64,000 nt of DNA from Epiperipatus broadwayi (GCA_028023455.1 JAQFVV010006200.1:8422521-8486520); one strand, 5' to 3'; counted from the stretch's first letter, positions 43,650 through 57,369 are shown. The notes: generated by a model not told the origin, from the letters alone. Numbers and translations: made by a program.

Positions 43650-46600
43650 AGAAAATCACAAAATACAAGAAAAAATGCAATTTCATCAAACTAGTTTCTG
43701 CAGGTTAAATATAAATATTATTGGTAAATTGTAAAGAAATATTGCATTATATGAAATATCACTTGGCTATTATTAACACTGACTAATATTAAAAAACAAT
43801 TATCTATAGTAAAAGAAATTTTAAAAAATTCATAAACAACATACTTCATAATCAAGAATATCTTAAAGGATCATTTAGTGAAAGATATGATTGACTTTAT
43901 AAGAGATGATAAATGTATTGTTATAGATGAATCTAAAATATTTGAAATGGCATTAATATATTATTATTGATTTAAAGAATTATTTCAATATTTCTTAATT
44001 TTGTAGATTAGAAGAATATACTACCATTGACTTTATAAAAGTACTAAAATATAAACTTGAAAAAAAAAAATCACAACCTTGTAGCTTCTGGGCCTGCTGA
44101 TGTTATTGTCTACAATAAATAATGGTGTATGTTGAAAAGTTGAAGAAATAAGTTCTATTTTTTTAAATTCTGTTCAAATATATATTTTACTTATCACATT
44201 ATTTCTTCTGTATTTTCAAAATGCTTCCTGAAAAATTAAAATTTCTTATAATAGAAATCTATTTGTTGGAGATTCTGAATGATTGAATCTAGCTGTGGTA
44301 GGATAATAAAGCAGTTTGATTTGAAATTGTGAAATTTGGAGAAAAAACACCCATATGAAATATATGAAATTGTAAAGTGAAAAGAACCTAGTTTTCTTTT
44401 TTTAAAAAAAATCCATATCTTGTTGAAATTCAAAAAGTTAATTATCTGAATCTGATGCACTTGATTGTCAAACTTCTAAAATATAATTTTAATCTGTGAA
44501 CCTCTTTGGAGGAAATAGTATCTTCATAAGGAGTCTACAAAGACTTGAGAAAATGTTATGCGTTAAAATAGAATGAATGAATGTTTGGAAGACAGACAAA
44601 GAAAGAAATTATGCAATTTTAACTTTTTTTGCCTGTGTGAAAAATTTAACTTTTCTAACATATTACCACTATTAAAAACATAAAAAGATAAAAATCATTT
44701 ATGAAAATAACTGATAGTAGTAAATGTACTTTTTACTTTAGTTTAAAAATCATTAAATCTTGTTGCTTCCTCTGGTATTATGTAATATTAAGACAGCGTG
44801 AACATATGGATAGGAATTTAATTTCATTTTACTAAACATTTAACAGGATTGCATGAAAATAATACTAGATTATCTTTTAATTTCTGAAATGGATCATTAT
44901 TTGATATTTAAGAATATGTAGGCCAAAAAGACTTCCTATGATGTAGATTTGAGGGGGGGGGGGATCATAGGATATGACAATCTTGGGAACAATAACAGTA
45001 TAATAAAGACCACAGAAACTGTTTTAGCATTATTCAAACAAAATCTGGATTTAAAGACCCAGCAGAATTTACTGCTTTTTAATACAGCCTCACTTTTGCA
45101 GAGTTTGAAAGAATACAGTATTTATCCATATATTTAATTGTATAATGTTACCGTATTGTGAATAAAATTTGAATTAAAAAGACACAATCAAAACTAACGA
45201 TTGCAGAAAAGTGTTTACAGCTGTATCATCTCAATTTGTAACTTTTGAAAGGGCATATTGATGTGAAGCTGTTCATTTTCTCTTTCATATTCCATAATTT
45301 TGCATCATGTTTAATATTTCAATGACCTAGTTGATAACTTATTTTATCTGATTTGTTCATCAAATTGAAAAAGGTGTATATGGACAGTAACCTTACATTT
45401 TTTCTTCAACAAGGGAAGTTTTTTTACTATGTTGAATCTTCTTGCCTTGAGTTCTAAATCTGCCATATATTTCTTGATCAGCATTAGTAATCTAATGGTT
45501 TTAATTTCTTACGAAATAGATGTTTTCGTTAGTCCTATAGGTGCTCCAGAAAATCAGAAGCATTGTAGCTCAAATTTGAATTGCTAATCCTGCATATATA
45601 GAGAAATATTTAAACCACAACTTATTCTTGCACTTGCGATTACAAACATTAGAAATATACCAATAATTATTTATTTGAAGTATAAGAGCAACTTTATAAT
45701 GTGGTTTAAAAATATATATAACATTTTGTTCACAAGAGAAAAAGGGAATCATCAAAATATATTTGATCTTTAATGAAAATTCTATGTCTATATGAAGGAT
45801 TAAAGTTTTGTAATAATTTCTGATCTGACTAAAAAAAAATCAGTTTATTTATTAGGAGTTCATAAGTGGTCTTCGAATCCTATCGCTGAAAAACTATCCA
45901 TATAGAATACTTAATAATATAAAGGGGTCATAAATATGTTTATGATGAACTCCAAAATTGAGATGCTACAGTAAAGTGTATTAAGAGAGTGGCAAGTTAC
46001 TACTAGTGATCAAGTGTATCTGTCTCCAGGTAGAGGGAGAACTTAACATACACTTCAACAGAAAGTAGTTGTTTTTTTTATGTATGTATTGCATATCAAT
46101 ATAGTCAAAGTTCAGGAAACGCTATTGCGAATCTTTTTTATTTTGATTATCTGAAAAATTTGACAACCATTTATTTATTTGGTCTCCGGGACCGCGTTAG
46201 TGGAATGCTTCTGGCGCTAGCCACCTTTAAGGATGCTTTGTATATACATCTTTTTATCTACATTTACTTCATCAGCTTAAATGCATATTACTCAGCAAAG
46301 TTTTAAAATAGCTTAGATACTTTTTAAAAAATATATATACCCCATTACCATTTATGAGATTCGTATGTTTTTTTTTTTTTTTTCAAATCTTACTAGAGAC
46401 ATTTTATCATAATTCAAATTAAAAAATATTTTTTTGTAAAAAAAACTAATATTAGATTATAATATTTAAAATGCTATTAATTTTACTTTATTTTTTCAAT
46501 TCTTAGTAAAGATTTTTCTTTGATGCACGTTGTGTATAAACAATGATAGAAAAGGTTAATTTTAAAAATTATTTTTTATTTTTGTCACTAGGGGGAGGAA

Positions 46601-48007
46601 GTTATGCTACTTTTAAATAATAGATGCATCGTAATTATTTAATGCCAGGAGTTTCATGTTCGAATAATGAATAGAATAAAAGCTAACCCTCCACATGTTA
46701 TGGGCGAATCTGAAAATATCTCTAGGCAGTTTCAGCTTATAGATATTTTTATTAAACATATTTTAACGACATTTATACAAATTGAATCACATTAATAAAT
46801 TATAACATCATTTACATAGATTCATTAGATGGACTATCTGCAAATTCGTGGATTTGATTGTTGTTTTTTCTATATAATTAAAATTCGTTTACAGGAAGGA
46901 ATGCTTTTTATTTTTAAACTGGAACTTATTAGGTGACATGAAAAATATATCAAGTATGATTTAATTATTTATTGAACATATTTTTTTTAAAGATAGTTTG
47001 TATGAAGTTGTTTTTTTATTGGAGCAAAATTAAATAAAATATCATTTGGATGTTTTTTATTCAATATTTTCGTTTTTTATTTTTTTAATATTGCGAAAAT
47101 AAAACCAGGTTTCAGACTATATGACTGCTAGATATTAATCTTTCATTTGCCAATGAATTAGTGAATGAACCTTTTAAAAATTAATTTATGTTCAATTTAT
47201 GGCAACAACTGAACAGCATCTGAAGTAAAATTGTCTTGGCAAGTGGGTATATCTGTGGTAGTGTCTAATAATAGGTCTATTATTCTCTTAATTTCACAAA
47301 TTAGATTGACATAAAAATTAATTTCTCAATTTAGATTGACATAAAAATTAATTTCTCATTAATTTAAGAGGGTGTGTGTGTGATTTCAGATCATTTAAGC
47401 AGTGGTGTATAGAGATTAAAATCTCAAGACCTTTCCACTTACAGGCTCTTAGTTAAAAAAAATGAGTCTAATTTTAAATGCCACATATGGGTTTTGTAAA
47501 ATGAGTGAAGAAACTATTAAACTTCCTATTTCACTGCACTGCACTTTAAACTTACAGAAATATCACAACAACCATACATTATAACATCTCTTTTAATGCC
47601 TTAATAAACAGCAGTGAGAGATTTTTCAAATAATACCATAATTTTACTTGTTTTGATCCTGTTATGTTTAAGATACCATTTCATTAGTATTTATTTCTTT
47701 TTAATCATCAAATTAAGAGATAAAACCCTAATTTTCTCTGACATCTTCACACCTACTTCTTAATTATTTTGTCTATATTCTTACAAATGCAAATTTAATG
47801 CTTCATTCTTTTTCATTTATGTACACTACTTTTTATGTAAATGTTACTCCTTGTTTGTATACTTCTTTGTAAGCATTTCAGGCAATACTAATTGCTTTCA
47901 TTGCAGGACAGATAGTGAAAATGGAAGATAATGTTGAGGTCAGGAAGAAATTAATTATAGAAATTAACTGACAGTATTGGAAGATGTCAAAACAAAGGGC
48001 TAACTAA
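43650..48007. other. AT-rich DNA, no gene seen
   Basis: Includes a G run at about 44952-44963, a T run at about 46371-46383 and a small GC-rich patch at 46180-46240 of unknown origin. A 30-bp tandem duplication is at 47301-47360. Short ORFs here (for example 44236-44460, 44949-45137, 45570-45755) show no family features. Confidence 0.5.
47301..47360. repeat. 30-bp tandem duplication
   Basis: Two adjacent copies starting TAGATTGACATAAAAATTAA at 47301 and 47331, differing only at the end. Confidence 0.8.
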
Positions 48008-48009
48008 TA

Positions 48010-48880
48010 TGCCATGTTTCACCGAAAGTAAGACCTAAGCATGATTTTTCAGGATCCTTATAATATAATCCCTAGTCAAGATCATCAGCCCATTGAAACA
48101 CATGATAGGTGTATTAAATTATAAAGTCATGAATGTATAAATAATATTGATATTAATGCTTTAAATAAATGGTAATATAAATATTATGGTTCTTTTGTAT
48201 TTTTTTTCGACAAACATAAAGAGAAACAATTTATGTTACCACAACTCAGTATATTGGACAATTTATAATTTTATTTCTATATTTGTATTTAATTCATAGA
48301 TTTTTAGAATGCTTGATTTAGTTTTAGTTTCATCATAGTAGTTTTTAAATATTCAAGATAAAAAAAAAAAATTAGTTTAATTTCTTCAACATTTTTTTCC
48401 TCCTAAAAGATTATAAATAACGGAAGTGATTTTAATAATCAATGTTTAAAAATGAATACGTTAACATTTTATGAATTTTTGTGCTTGCATTTTTTTTAAT
48501 AGCTTTTTAGTGGCAAAACTACTCTTAACTGTAATCATCATTTTTGTTATCACTTCTTTTTCGGCAAGTTCACTTAACATTTGATTTAATGGTTAATTTA
48601 AATGGAATATTCTGGTTGCCAGACAAGGATGAGTGCAAAAAGAAAGAGCTATTCCAGCTAGTACAAGAAGAGAATTGGGTGTGGGTGGTGGGGTTCTCGG
48701 GCAACAATCTTAGTTTTCTGTAAAGAGAAATACTTGAATACATGTACATTTTTTGTTCTTGAATAAATATAGATTTTTGTATATGAAAAAATAAGACATC
48801 ACCTGAAAATAAACCCTATGGTAAATTTTAGAGCAAAAATTAATACAAGACTTGGTCTTAATTTTCGGAGAAACACAGTA
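48010..48880. mobile_element. Non-autonomous Tc1/mariner-type element (TA-flanked)
   Basis: The left end reads TGCCATGTTTCACCGAAAG... The right end in reverse complement reads TACTGTGTTTCTCCGAAAA..., and both continue into TAAGACC. TA dinucleotides flank both ends (48008-48009 and 48881-48882). These are short inverted ends with a TA target, as in Tc1/mariner elements. The 871-bp interior shows no transposase frame, so it would depend on a transposase made elsewhere. Confidence 0.6.
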
Positions 48881-48882
48881 TA

Positions 48883-50384
48883 TGATTGACTTATTCTGTC
48901 ATTGCAAACCTCATCTTTAACTTTTTATTCTGTAGAAAAATTATACTCATTGATAAATGGCTGATAATAATGATGCATATTAAATTCATAGTTAATCATT
49001 TTACTATTCAGCTAAATCCAAAAAAATTCTGGGCTTACCTAGGAAATTTTTAATAATCTAAAAAAAAAATCTTCAAATATAAGTACTTAGAGTTGAATTT
49101 AAAACCATAGGCTTGTATTGTTACTATGACAGCAGAAATTAATTCACAAACCAAACTTGACTCACAATGACTGTAACTGATATGTGAAACCACTCTAAAT
49201 TTTCATATGCCTACATTTCATCAAATTTTTTTAATTGGACAGATATCCATCTTAATTTCCTAGTATTTTGTAAAAATTAAATTAGTTTGAATTTAGCTCA
49301 TATAGTATAAGTTTTATACCCCTTCTTTTGGAGTTAGTGGTATCTCATAATCCAAGTAAATTTTCTCACTCCCCCTTCCCCCTATTTTTTTAGACAAATA
49401 TAATACTTATTGTAAATATTGTTTACAACAATAAAAAGCAAATTTATTTCATTTTAATTACTGATTGTGAGAAAGCAATCGATTCCAATTAGAAGCTATT
49501 CTAAATGAAAGTAATTTTATTTTTCCATTTTTGTGATTTTATGTATTTTTTTTACCCTTCCTCCTTAATAATGACAGATTTTCAGTGCTTTATAATAGAT
49601 TTACAAATATATTTATTGTAAATAATGCTTAAATAAAAATCAAATTTGGAATGGTAATTATATAAGACAAATATTTTTCTTAGGAAGTGGTATTGCCGGT
49701 TAAACATGAAAAAAGCAACCAACAGAAAAATTCTTCTGCTAAGAATAATTTTGACAGAATTATATATAAAAGACATGAAACAAGCTTTATTTGCAAGTCT
49801 ATTTTCTCACTTATAACCTGGGATTGTTTTTATTGCTTTTTTTCCTATCTTCAAAATAGATTGTTAGAAACAATTTAGCACATCATCCACAGAGAAAGCA
49901 GCCACCATTTATTGATTATTTAATTGTAAATAATTGTTTTTATTCATTATTACTGACCAAGTGGCCATCATAATCTTTTGGCACTGGAATTAAGAGTCTA
50001 AAAATTCCTAAAATGCTACTTTATATCAGCTGCAAAAACTTCTAAATAATTAAATATCAAATAAAATTGTAACTTATTATGCCACATAAGAAGTTGCAAA
50101 AGAATAAAACCAAGCATAAAATGTGCCGAAGTTATCAAGATCAGAAGATCAAATAATAAGGACCATCTACAAAAAAGGTCTCAGTGAAGGAGTTAAAAAC
50201 TATTCAGTAGATTAGAAGTCTAAAAGATCAGTTTTCTTATCTTCAAAAAATCAAATTTACAATCTGATAAGATTGCTCTAGTGTCATAAAATCAATTGCT
50301 ATAAAGAATCATTATTTCCTCAACACCAATCTAGTTTTTTGTGCTAAAACCTTTGCTCAGAGGCATATGTAATAAACATAAATT
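48883..50384. other. AT-rich DNA, no gene seen
   Basis: Overlapping 63-64 codon ORFs on both strands at about 49582-49878 lack recognisable motifs. No repeats were recognised. Confidence 0.5.
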
Positions 50385-50557
50385 TAATTAGAGGGATTTG
50401 AACACGGACTTTCAAACTCCCTTCAGCTATCCACTCCATCTTATATAACCAATACACATTTATCTTTTTCACATGTATGTGGCCATGTGTATCAGTTATG
50501 TAAGATGGAATGGATAGCTAAAGGTAGTTTAGTCTGTGTTCAAATCCCCTCTAATTA
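50385..50557. mobile_element. Inverted pair of a tRNA-SINE-like unit
   Basis: Arms 50385-50449 and 50493-50557 pair imperfectly over about 65 bp, around a CACATGTATGTGG-containing loop. The right arm on the plus strand contains ATGGATAGCTAAAGG and a B-box-like GTGTTCAAATCCCC, as in a tRNA-derived SINE. The same unit occurs on the minus strand at 57165-57270. Confidence 0.55.
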
Positions 50558-51779
50558 CATCTAAAATTCAGTGTGTGCATTCTACTTGTATTTAAATATA
50601 AAATATAATAGAAGGCACTCTTTTCACCCTTATCCAATGTAATTAATTTTACTTTTTGCCCTCACTCATGATTTTTGAGATTAAAAATCTAGTCTTGGTT
50701 GTGTATTGATGGGTTGCTTGCTGTTTGTAGTTAAGCATAGTGATAGAATAATAGATTTAAGAGCAAAAGTCTCATAGAGTAATTTCCAGATGAGAAATAA
50801 ATCTGACTTGTTTATATATAGGCTGTTGTACACAGCCCACCACTTGTCTAGTTGTTTACCAACATAACTACAGCCAAAGCCAACTTAAACATGCGTATAC
50901 CAACTGATTGCTAAAGCTAACTCAATACTGAAACTTTGCTTAATGCAGTATATTAATTCAAATAAAATATTGCTTGATTTTTATTGCTTTTCTCTAAGAC
51001 AGTGTCCTAGCATTTGATCATTAGATTTGTTTTATCGCTCGTGATAAAACCTCTGTGTTTGAGGATAGTTGCTGTAGAAAAATGGTTGCAATATGGCAAG
51101 CAAAAACATAAATTATATAAAACCTTTAAATGAAACAATCCCTGGTCATGCCCATGCATATAGAGATTAGTGCTTTTAAATAAATGGAAAACAAATGAAA
51201 AATAAAAATATAATCTACAATAGCTAATCAGGCACTAGTTCTGAGAAAGACACTTGTTTTGATTGCACTATATAACTTAGCATTTAAGTGAACATGATAA
51301 TTAAGGAAATAAATGAGATGCATTGAGGTTGTGGAAGACAAAGATAAGACCAAAACTTACAAGTAATGAGTTAATATACTCACTAATAGCTTTTAAAATC
51401 AACTATTGAAAACTAACCTAGTAAATGATAATTATATCCAATCTTGATGTATTTGATGATGATTTTCTACTTTGATTCTGAAATCCTTTTGAGATATACA
51501 TTAGAGATTGCAATGTTTGTATTCAATCCAAGTGAATAATTGAAATTTTTAATGACAACCATTTCTTGGCTCTAATTGTTCTTTAAATGACTATTCATTT
51601 AGCAACTTAAAGAATGATAGTAAGATTAGAAAGACTAATTGATGGGTGGATCTAGTTGTATGTGATACATATAGTGGTTTATTGTATGGTATATACTTAA
51701 CTTTTATAATCTAATGTCTTTTTTAAAAACAATACATTTTAAAATTTAATGCCAATAAAAAACTTCATTCTTCCAGTTT
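50558..51779. other. AT-rich DNA, no gene seen
   Basis: No coding sequence or recognisable element. Confidence 0.4.
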
Positions 51780-51960
51780 ACTACTCTAGCGCCATCTGTT
51801 GTAAATTTGCATAATTAACAGATAGCAGTGAAATTTAATCCACCGATCAGGTTTTTTGCTTTTATCAATGAAGATCTGGAATTCAATGCTGGAACCAATG
51901 TACTTATACATCTGTCAACCATTTTAAACCCCATTGTAACTATTAAGTTAATAATCAGAA
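51780..51960 (+). repeat. Short interspersed repeat, copy 1
   Basis: Contains CTAGCGCCATCTGTTGTAA at its start and CTTTTATCAATGAAGATCTGG in the middle. This parallels GAGCCATCTTCTGTAAG and CCTTCATCAATGGGAACTTAGG of the copies at 58.5-59.1 kb. Confidence 0.45.
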
Positions 51961-52269
51961 ATTAAAATATATATATATGATTTTTCTTTTAATCAATCTT
52001 GTATTCTTATATAGATTTAACACCAGGTCAATAATTATATATTTTAGAAATGCCAATTCTATTCTAACAATGAGCATTTTTTCTTTTTGGCTAAATATGT
52101 TAATACCTCTACATTGCTTAACTCTTTCAGCTTATCATAGTAAATAAAAGCATTTCTCTCTCCTCAACTGTATCACCATCTATTGTAAATCTCCAGAAAT
52201 ATTTTCATGTCTTACTATTTTCTGAACATAAGAAAAAAAGATGTATTACATTTTCTTATCATCCATTAA

Positions 52270-52640
52270 CAGTATCTTTACACCCTTTTCCTAGTCCCTT
52301 TATTTCCAATTCTAGATGACTTAGGAGACATTTGCCTTATTTCCAACATCATTTTTAATTCTGATTTCCAGATGTTTTCATACATTTTAAACAGATCCAC
52401 TAACACACCATTTCCAATGTTAACAGATTTGTTCAGTCCATTTCTATTCACTTTATCATAAGGCTTCCCTATACTTGTAAAAACCATATATAAATATTTG
52501 TCTATTTTTTTACTCATTGCCATAAATTAAGTGATTACAATTAGGCCATCATCTATATTTCCATCAAGTTGAAGCCCTTCCTGAATCTTTCCTATTATAT
52601 TACTCCATCCATTTAATCATTTTTCGTACAATCGTACAGG
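52270..52640 (-). pseudogene. LINE reverse transcriptase fragment
   Basis: The minus-strand frame reads MAMSKKIDKYLYMVFTSIGK, then PYDKVNRNGLNK and DLFKMYENIWKSELKMM. This is RT motif A and the following helix of a non-LTR retrotransposon (usual form KLYLAFIDLEKAYDRVNRE), with the catalytic Asp replaced (TSIGK for IDLEK). Upstream on the same strand, IQEGLQLDGNIDD (about 52560-52600) resembles the FRKGRSTxDQIF block. An older linker may extend to about 53560, where IRDTWSKVIEISV-like sequence is seen. Confidence 0.6.
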
Positions 52641-53560
52641 CAAAAATATTGTAGATCATTGATGCAATAACAATAAATCAGTAATTAATTAGTCTTCTAT
52701 GGTTTTTATCCTTTACTTTAAACAATGACTATTTTTGTATTCAGTTTTAAATTCTTAGAACAAGTTAAGAAAATTTGATTGTGTCCTAACTTTCAAATTC
52801 ATCAATATCTTGCTGTCCTCATTTAAGTACTTTACTGACATCTATTTTCATCCTTTTTTGTTATGATATATGAACATTGATGTTCTGTTATAATTTTTTT
52901 AAACATTAATAACAACCACCAATTGATATTACATATTTTATCAGATATATATTACTTAATTAATTTTCAGTCATTCTAAACATTAAATATTCATACAATT
53001 AATTTCTATTTATGTTCATTTCTTTTCATTTAAACTCTATATGAATATAAATTCATTATTAGGATTACAAATTTATTCTATGTGTGATATGAAACTAATC
53101 TATTTCAGTATATATATCATTATAAATTATTTTCATTCATCCAATCAAGCTGCTGTTATTAAACATAACTACTTTCATCTTATGGTTTCTCATATGATTC
53201 CAATAATCATCATTTTCTGGCTACAAGACAATGTTAATATCACAAAGTCAATCATTAAATACTAAGTAAAAGAGTTCACAGATTTTAAAGCATGAAGTAA
53301 TCATAGTATAGTTTTATGCTAATAAACATTCAACCACAATGGTAATAGACAGAGTCAAAATCAGCTACAAATAACATCTTAAATGCTAATAATTCATAAC
53401 TAATCATTATCATCTAAATATGCATGAAGTTAAACTAAATATGAAATAAATTAATTATACATTTTTGTGTGTGGGTGTAATTTCACCTGGTTAGCTATGT
53501 CCAAAACATTTGAAATGATTGTCCTTACTGTTTTTTCAAACATTAAAATACCACTATGAA

Positions 53561-55192
53561 GAGAGGAATTGGTTTCTCCAACACATTTCACACTGATTTC
53601 TATTACTTTACTCCATGTATCTCTAATAGAATTGATTATACCTAGAGTATTAAAACATGCCCAAAATGTTTATTCAGCTATTTAACATTTCCAGGTATTA
53701 TTATAATTCTAGCTTTTGCAAAGTGCTCTCCTAAGTTAATGGTATGAGCAATGATGTAATTACTTCATCTACAAGCTAAAAAACATTGTGTTTGAAAGAA
53801 AAATCACAACTTTAATTTCTTTGTAGGCCTCAATTAATCTCAGTGATTTAGATAATTATTTATCAGCAATAGGATCTTAAATTAAATTTACTGCTGTTTG
53901 AAATAAATTTCTTATGCAGATATGAAATAATCATTGAACCAAGTTTATTGAAGTGAATTAGGAAATCTACTGATATCATTTTTAAAACTCCCATGTTTTT
54001 AGCCTATTTTTTGGAAATTTCAAATCCAGCTACTGACTATTGCTCTCTAGCTATGAAAGTCTTTAAGGTAGTCAAATTAAAAGTCATAGATCACATGACC
54101 TATTCTCTTAAGCTTGTAAGTTATAAACAATGAGGAGTGCCAGAGCATGAAACCATGGTCAGAGGTTGGGGGGTCCTGACAGAGATATTTTAAATGCTTT
54201 CTCTAGCTAAGCATTTATTATAAAGCTTGTTGAGGAATTGGCAATCCTCATTGTTTATTCTTTAAGGTAGCTTCTTCAAAAAGAAGCCAATTTCATCTAC
54301 ATTAAAGATATCCTGTTTTGTCATTTCTGCAATCATTGCATCCCCATTAACAGTTTCTATTTATTCACTGTTATGTTTTATAAAGTTGATTGTCTTAAAG
54401 TTGCCAAATCAAATCTTTCTTAGCTAATGTCTTTTCTTCTCTAGTCTTCATTGCATTAAATAAATTTAGAGCTTTAGTTTGGTTTAGTCCTTAACTTAGA
54501 GAAATACTGTTGCTGACTTCATCCTTAATCCATATATGCCATTTTTTTAATTTTCTCTAATCAAATAATTTGCTGCTTTGGAGATTATATGATATTTGAG
54601 AACTGAAAAGAGTTAAGCTGCAATCGTTTGACCTTTAGTTCTTAAGTTTATCAATGTACTAAACCTCCCAGGCAAAATTTTACTAAAGTTTGAGCAAAGT
54701 ATAACCCGTCTGTGGTCTATATCTGAATATGTTCATAACACTGTTCATTGAGTTTGAATGGATGAAATTTATTTTACATATCTAGAGTCCTATAGGCTTT
54801 TCTAGCTTTAGTTCCACATTTGGGATTCACAAGAATATACCTATTAAATCACAAAAATTATATTAAATTACTTCAATATACCCAAGTATTGATTCGAAAA
54901 TATATCCATTCAAACTTGCAAGGATTTTGTTTAAAAATTATAAACTATATTTTATTGATTATTCACCTATATTTTTAAGAAAAGCAAGAAAGATGGATCA
55001 ATTATTATAATCATAAAAATAAATATAAATACTATAAACCAGTTTATAATAATAAAAAAATGCATGATCAAACAGTAATAAATTTTTTCAAATAGTACCA
55101 GTTAGTGCAAGCTATAATAATCATTAGGGATTATCTTTTATCATCTACTGATTACTAGATTCTGCACTAGGTGGTGCTATTGTGTGGAATAA
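53561..55192. other. AT-rich DNA, no gene seen
   Basis: Possibly contains further decayed LINE sequence on the minus strand, but no segment is clear enough to name. Confidence 0.35.
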
Positions 55193-55830
55193 ATTACAAA
55201 AGATGGGATGATTGTGTTAGAAGGATTGTTGAGTGTTATATTGGCAAGGAATGGGATAAAAGAATAGATTTATTAATAAAGAATAGGGAATTAGAGAGAT
55301 GAAGAACTAGTATGGAGAGTAAAAAGTGTAAATATATATAGAAATAAACAGAATATTAGGTGTAGGTTAATTTATGATAATAGTAAGGAAAGTAGTTTAT
55401 TGTTTAAGGCTCGAACAGGATCTTTAGCAACAAGAGAATATACATGTAAATGGAAAAATATGGGCGATTTAGTCTGTAAATTATGTAAGGAAGGAAGAGA
55501 AAATATTAGGCATTTGTTAAATGAATGTAAATGCTTGAAAACAGAAAGGGCACATATAATGAAGTTATGGAAAAATAAATATGAAAAAAGTGATTATACA
55601 GAAAGTAGATTATTGGTTTTTATGCTGGGTTTAGAAAAAGATAAGGGGGATTTAGATATTAAGGCCGTAAAGTTGACAAAGATTATGTTGTGGAAATGGG
55701 ATGAAGCAGAATATGGTAAAACTTAGACTGGGGAATGTAAAATTAAGTAGCTAACAAGTTTTTCTTGGTATAATTGCTGACAGATGCTTGACTTCGTTTG
55801 AGAAGAAGCTACAGTACATCACATCACATC
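55193..55830 (+). pseudogene. 5'-truncated LINE copy with zf-RVT-like finger and CATCA tail
   Basis: Matches about 4760-5396 closely. After a region broken by stops (near 55302), the frame 55400-55726 encodes FKARTGSLATREYTCKWKNM, then CKLCKEGRENIRHLLNECKC, a CX2C...HX4C finger of LINE polymerase C termini, ending in MLWKWDEAEYG. The 3' UTR ends with three CATCA repeats at about 55815-55830. It is shorter at its 5' end than the 4.4-kb copy. A flanking duplication was not identified. Confidence 0.75.
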
Positions 55831-56236
55831 ACTACTGTTTTAATCAAGAAAATAATTATAGAGGTTATAAAAAAATTATCTTTAACTTGATTGCACAATA
55901 CTGGTAGAATAACTATTATTCATCAACTCGTATCATCTAAATAACATTTCAATAAATAAATTAATTTATAAATAAAATATAAAAATCTAATAAATATTTA
56001 TAAATTAATAAGCCTATATACAACTTTTTTTTTTCTACTTCATGATCAAACCTATAATTAATCTTTTTTAAAAAAATTATATTGAATTGCTAAATGGACC
56101 ATTTTTAAACAAGGGATTATAAAATAAAGTGAGTTAATTATTGTTTGATTTTTATTTAATTATACTATTGAAAAAAAATTAGTACTGATACAGCATATAT
56201 TGTATTTTAAAGTTTTAAATTATCATTAATAAAATA

Positions 56237-56245
56237 AATTTATAT
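56237..56245. repeat. 9-bp target-site duplication of the RTE-like LINE
   Basis: AATTTATAT here adjoins the LINE 3' end, and the same 9 bp adjoin its truncated 5' end at 57004-57012. Confidence 0.6.
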
Positions 56246-57003
56246 CATCATCATCAACCATTATCAATCCACTGCAGGATGAAGGTCTCTCCAAGTTTAA
56301 TCCATCTTCTCCGATCTTTAGCTTCTCTTCTCCACAACACCCCTGCACATTTTCTTATTTCATCCATCCATCTCACATGTGGTCTCTTTCTGGGTCTTTT
56401 ACAATCTCTTGGAATCCAGTTTAAAATTTCAATTGTCCATCTATTATCATCTCTTCTAGCAATATGTCCAGCCCAACTCCATTTCAATCTTTTAATTTTT
56501 TCAATAAGGTCAGTAACACCTGTTTGCTGTCTTACCCATACATTGCGTTTTCGATCTCTTCTTGTTACTCCCAACATACATCTCTCCATACTCCTTTGAG
56601 TGGTCTGAAGTCTCTGTATTGCTCATCTATTAAGTGTCCAAGTCTCAGATCCATAAGTAAGAACTGGTAAAACACATTTGTTAAAAACCATCCTTTTCAA
56701 ACACATAGGCATATTTCCTTTTAGTATCAAGTTATTTTTACCAAAAGCACTCCAACCAAGTTTAATTCTATGATTAATTTCCTCCAGTATGTTTCCATCT
56801 GTATTAATAATCTGACCAAGGTATTTGTAACTGTTAACTTCTTCTAATTCTTCATAATCAATCTTTATTTTCATATTTTGAGCAAATCGATTAAACATTA
56901 CTTTCGTCTTTTTAACATTTATCTTTAGTCCTACTTTTCTACTTTCATCTGCTAACTCCTGCAACATTTTCTGCAGCTCTGAAGCATTATTATTTGCAAA
57001 AAC
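56246..57003 (-). pseudogene. 5'-truncated RTE-like LINE, best preserved 3' half
   Basis: The minus strand encodes from just after the RT palm to the C terminus in almost one frame: LQELADESRKVGLKINVKKT, YLGQIINTDGN, INHRIKLGWSAFGK, VLPVLTYGSETWTLNR, RSMERCMLGVTRRDRKRN, IKRLKWSWAGHIARRDDNRW, and the basic IPRDCKRPRKRPHVRW, ending at about 56254. A single in-frame stop follows TLNR. The 3' end carries a TGATGA-type repeat tail at 56246-56260. Flanking 9-bp duplications show an independent insertion. It is the nearest thing to a consensus for the LINE in the foldback arms. Confidence 0.85.
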
Positions 57004-57164
57004 AATTTATATAGTATACAGAAAATATTTATATATAAATAGAAAGTATTTATATAAGTATAACTACGCTAGTAAAATTAGTATTTATAAATTTACAATT
57101 TAGGATAAATATACATTTTTTACAGTACAGGCTTGATTATACCTGCACTACTATAAATAATGTA

Positions 57165-57270
57165 TAGGGGGTTTGAACTCAGACTTTCTTACGACCCTCA
57201 ACCATCCATGCTATCTCATACTGCTGATACACTTGATCACACACATGTTGAAAGGATAAATAATCACCAA
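57165..57270 (-). mobile_element. tRNA-derived SINE-like unit
   Basis: The minus strand reads CATGTGTGTGATCAAGTG, then GATAGCATGGATGGTTGAGG and AAGTCTGAGTTCAAACCCCC. The latter parts look like pol III A- and B-type boxes. It parallels the arms at 50385-50557, including the CACATG segment. Confidence 0.5.
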
Positions 57271-57369
57271 TATGCGTATTTTGTACTAAACCAGCACTCA
57301 TCAGTTGGTTCAGATTATCATCTCCACACATATATACAATCAAAGCTCAGCTTTATATTAAGATAGCCA

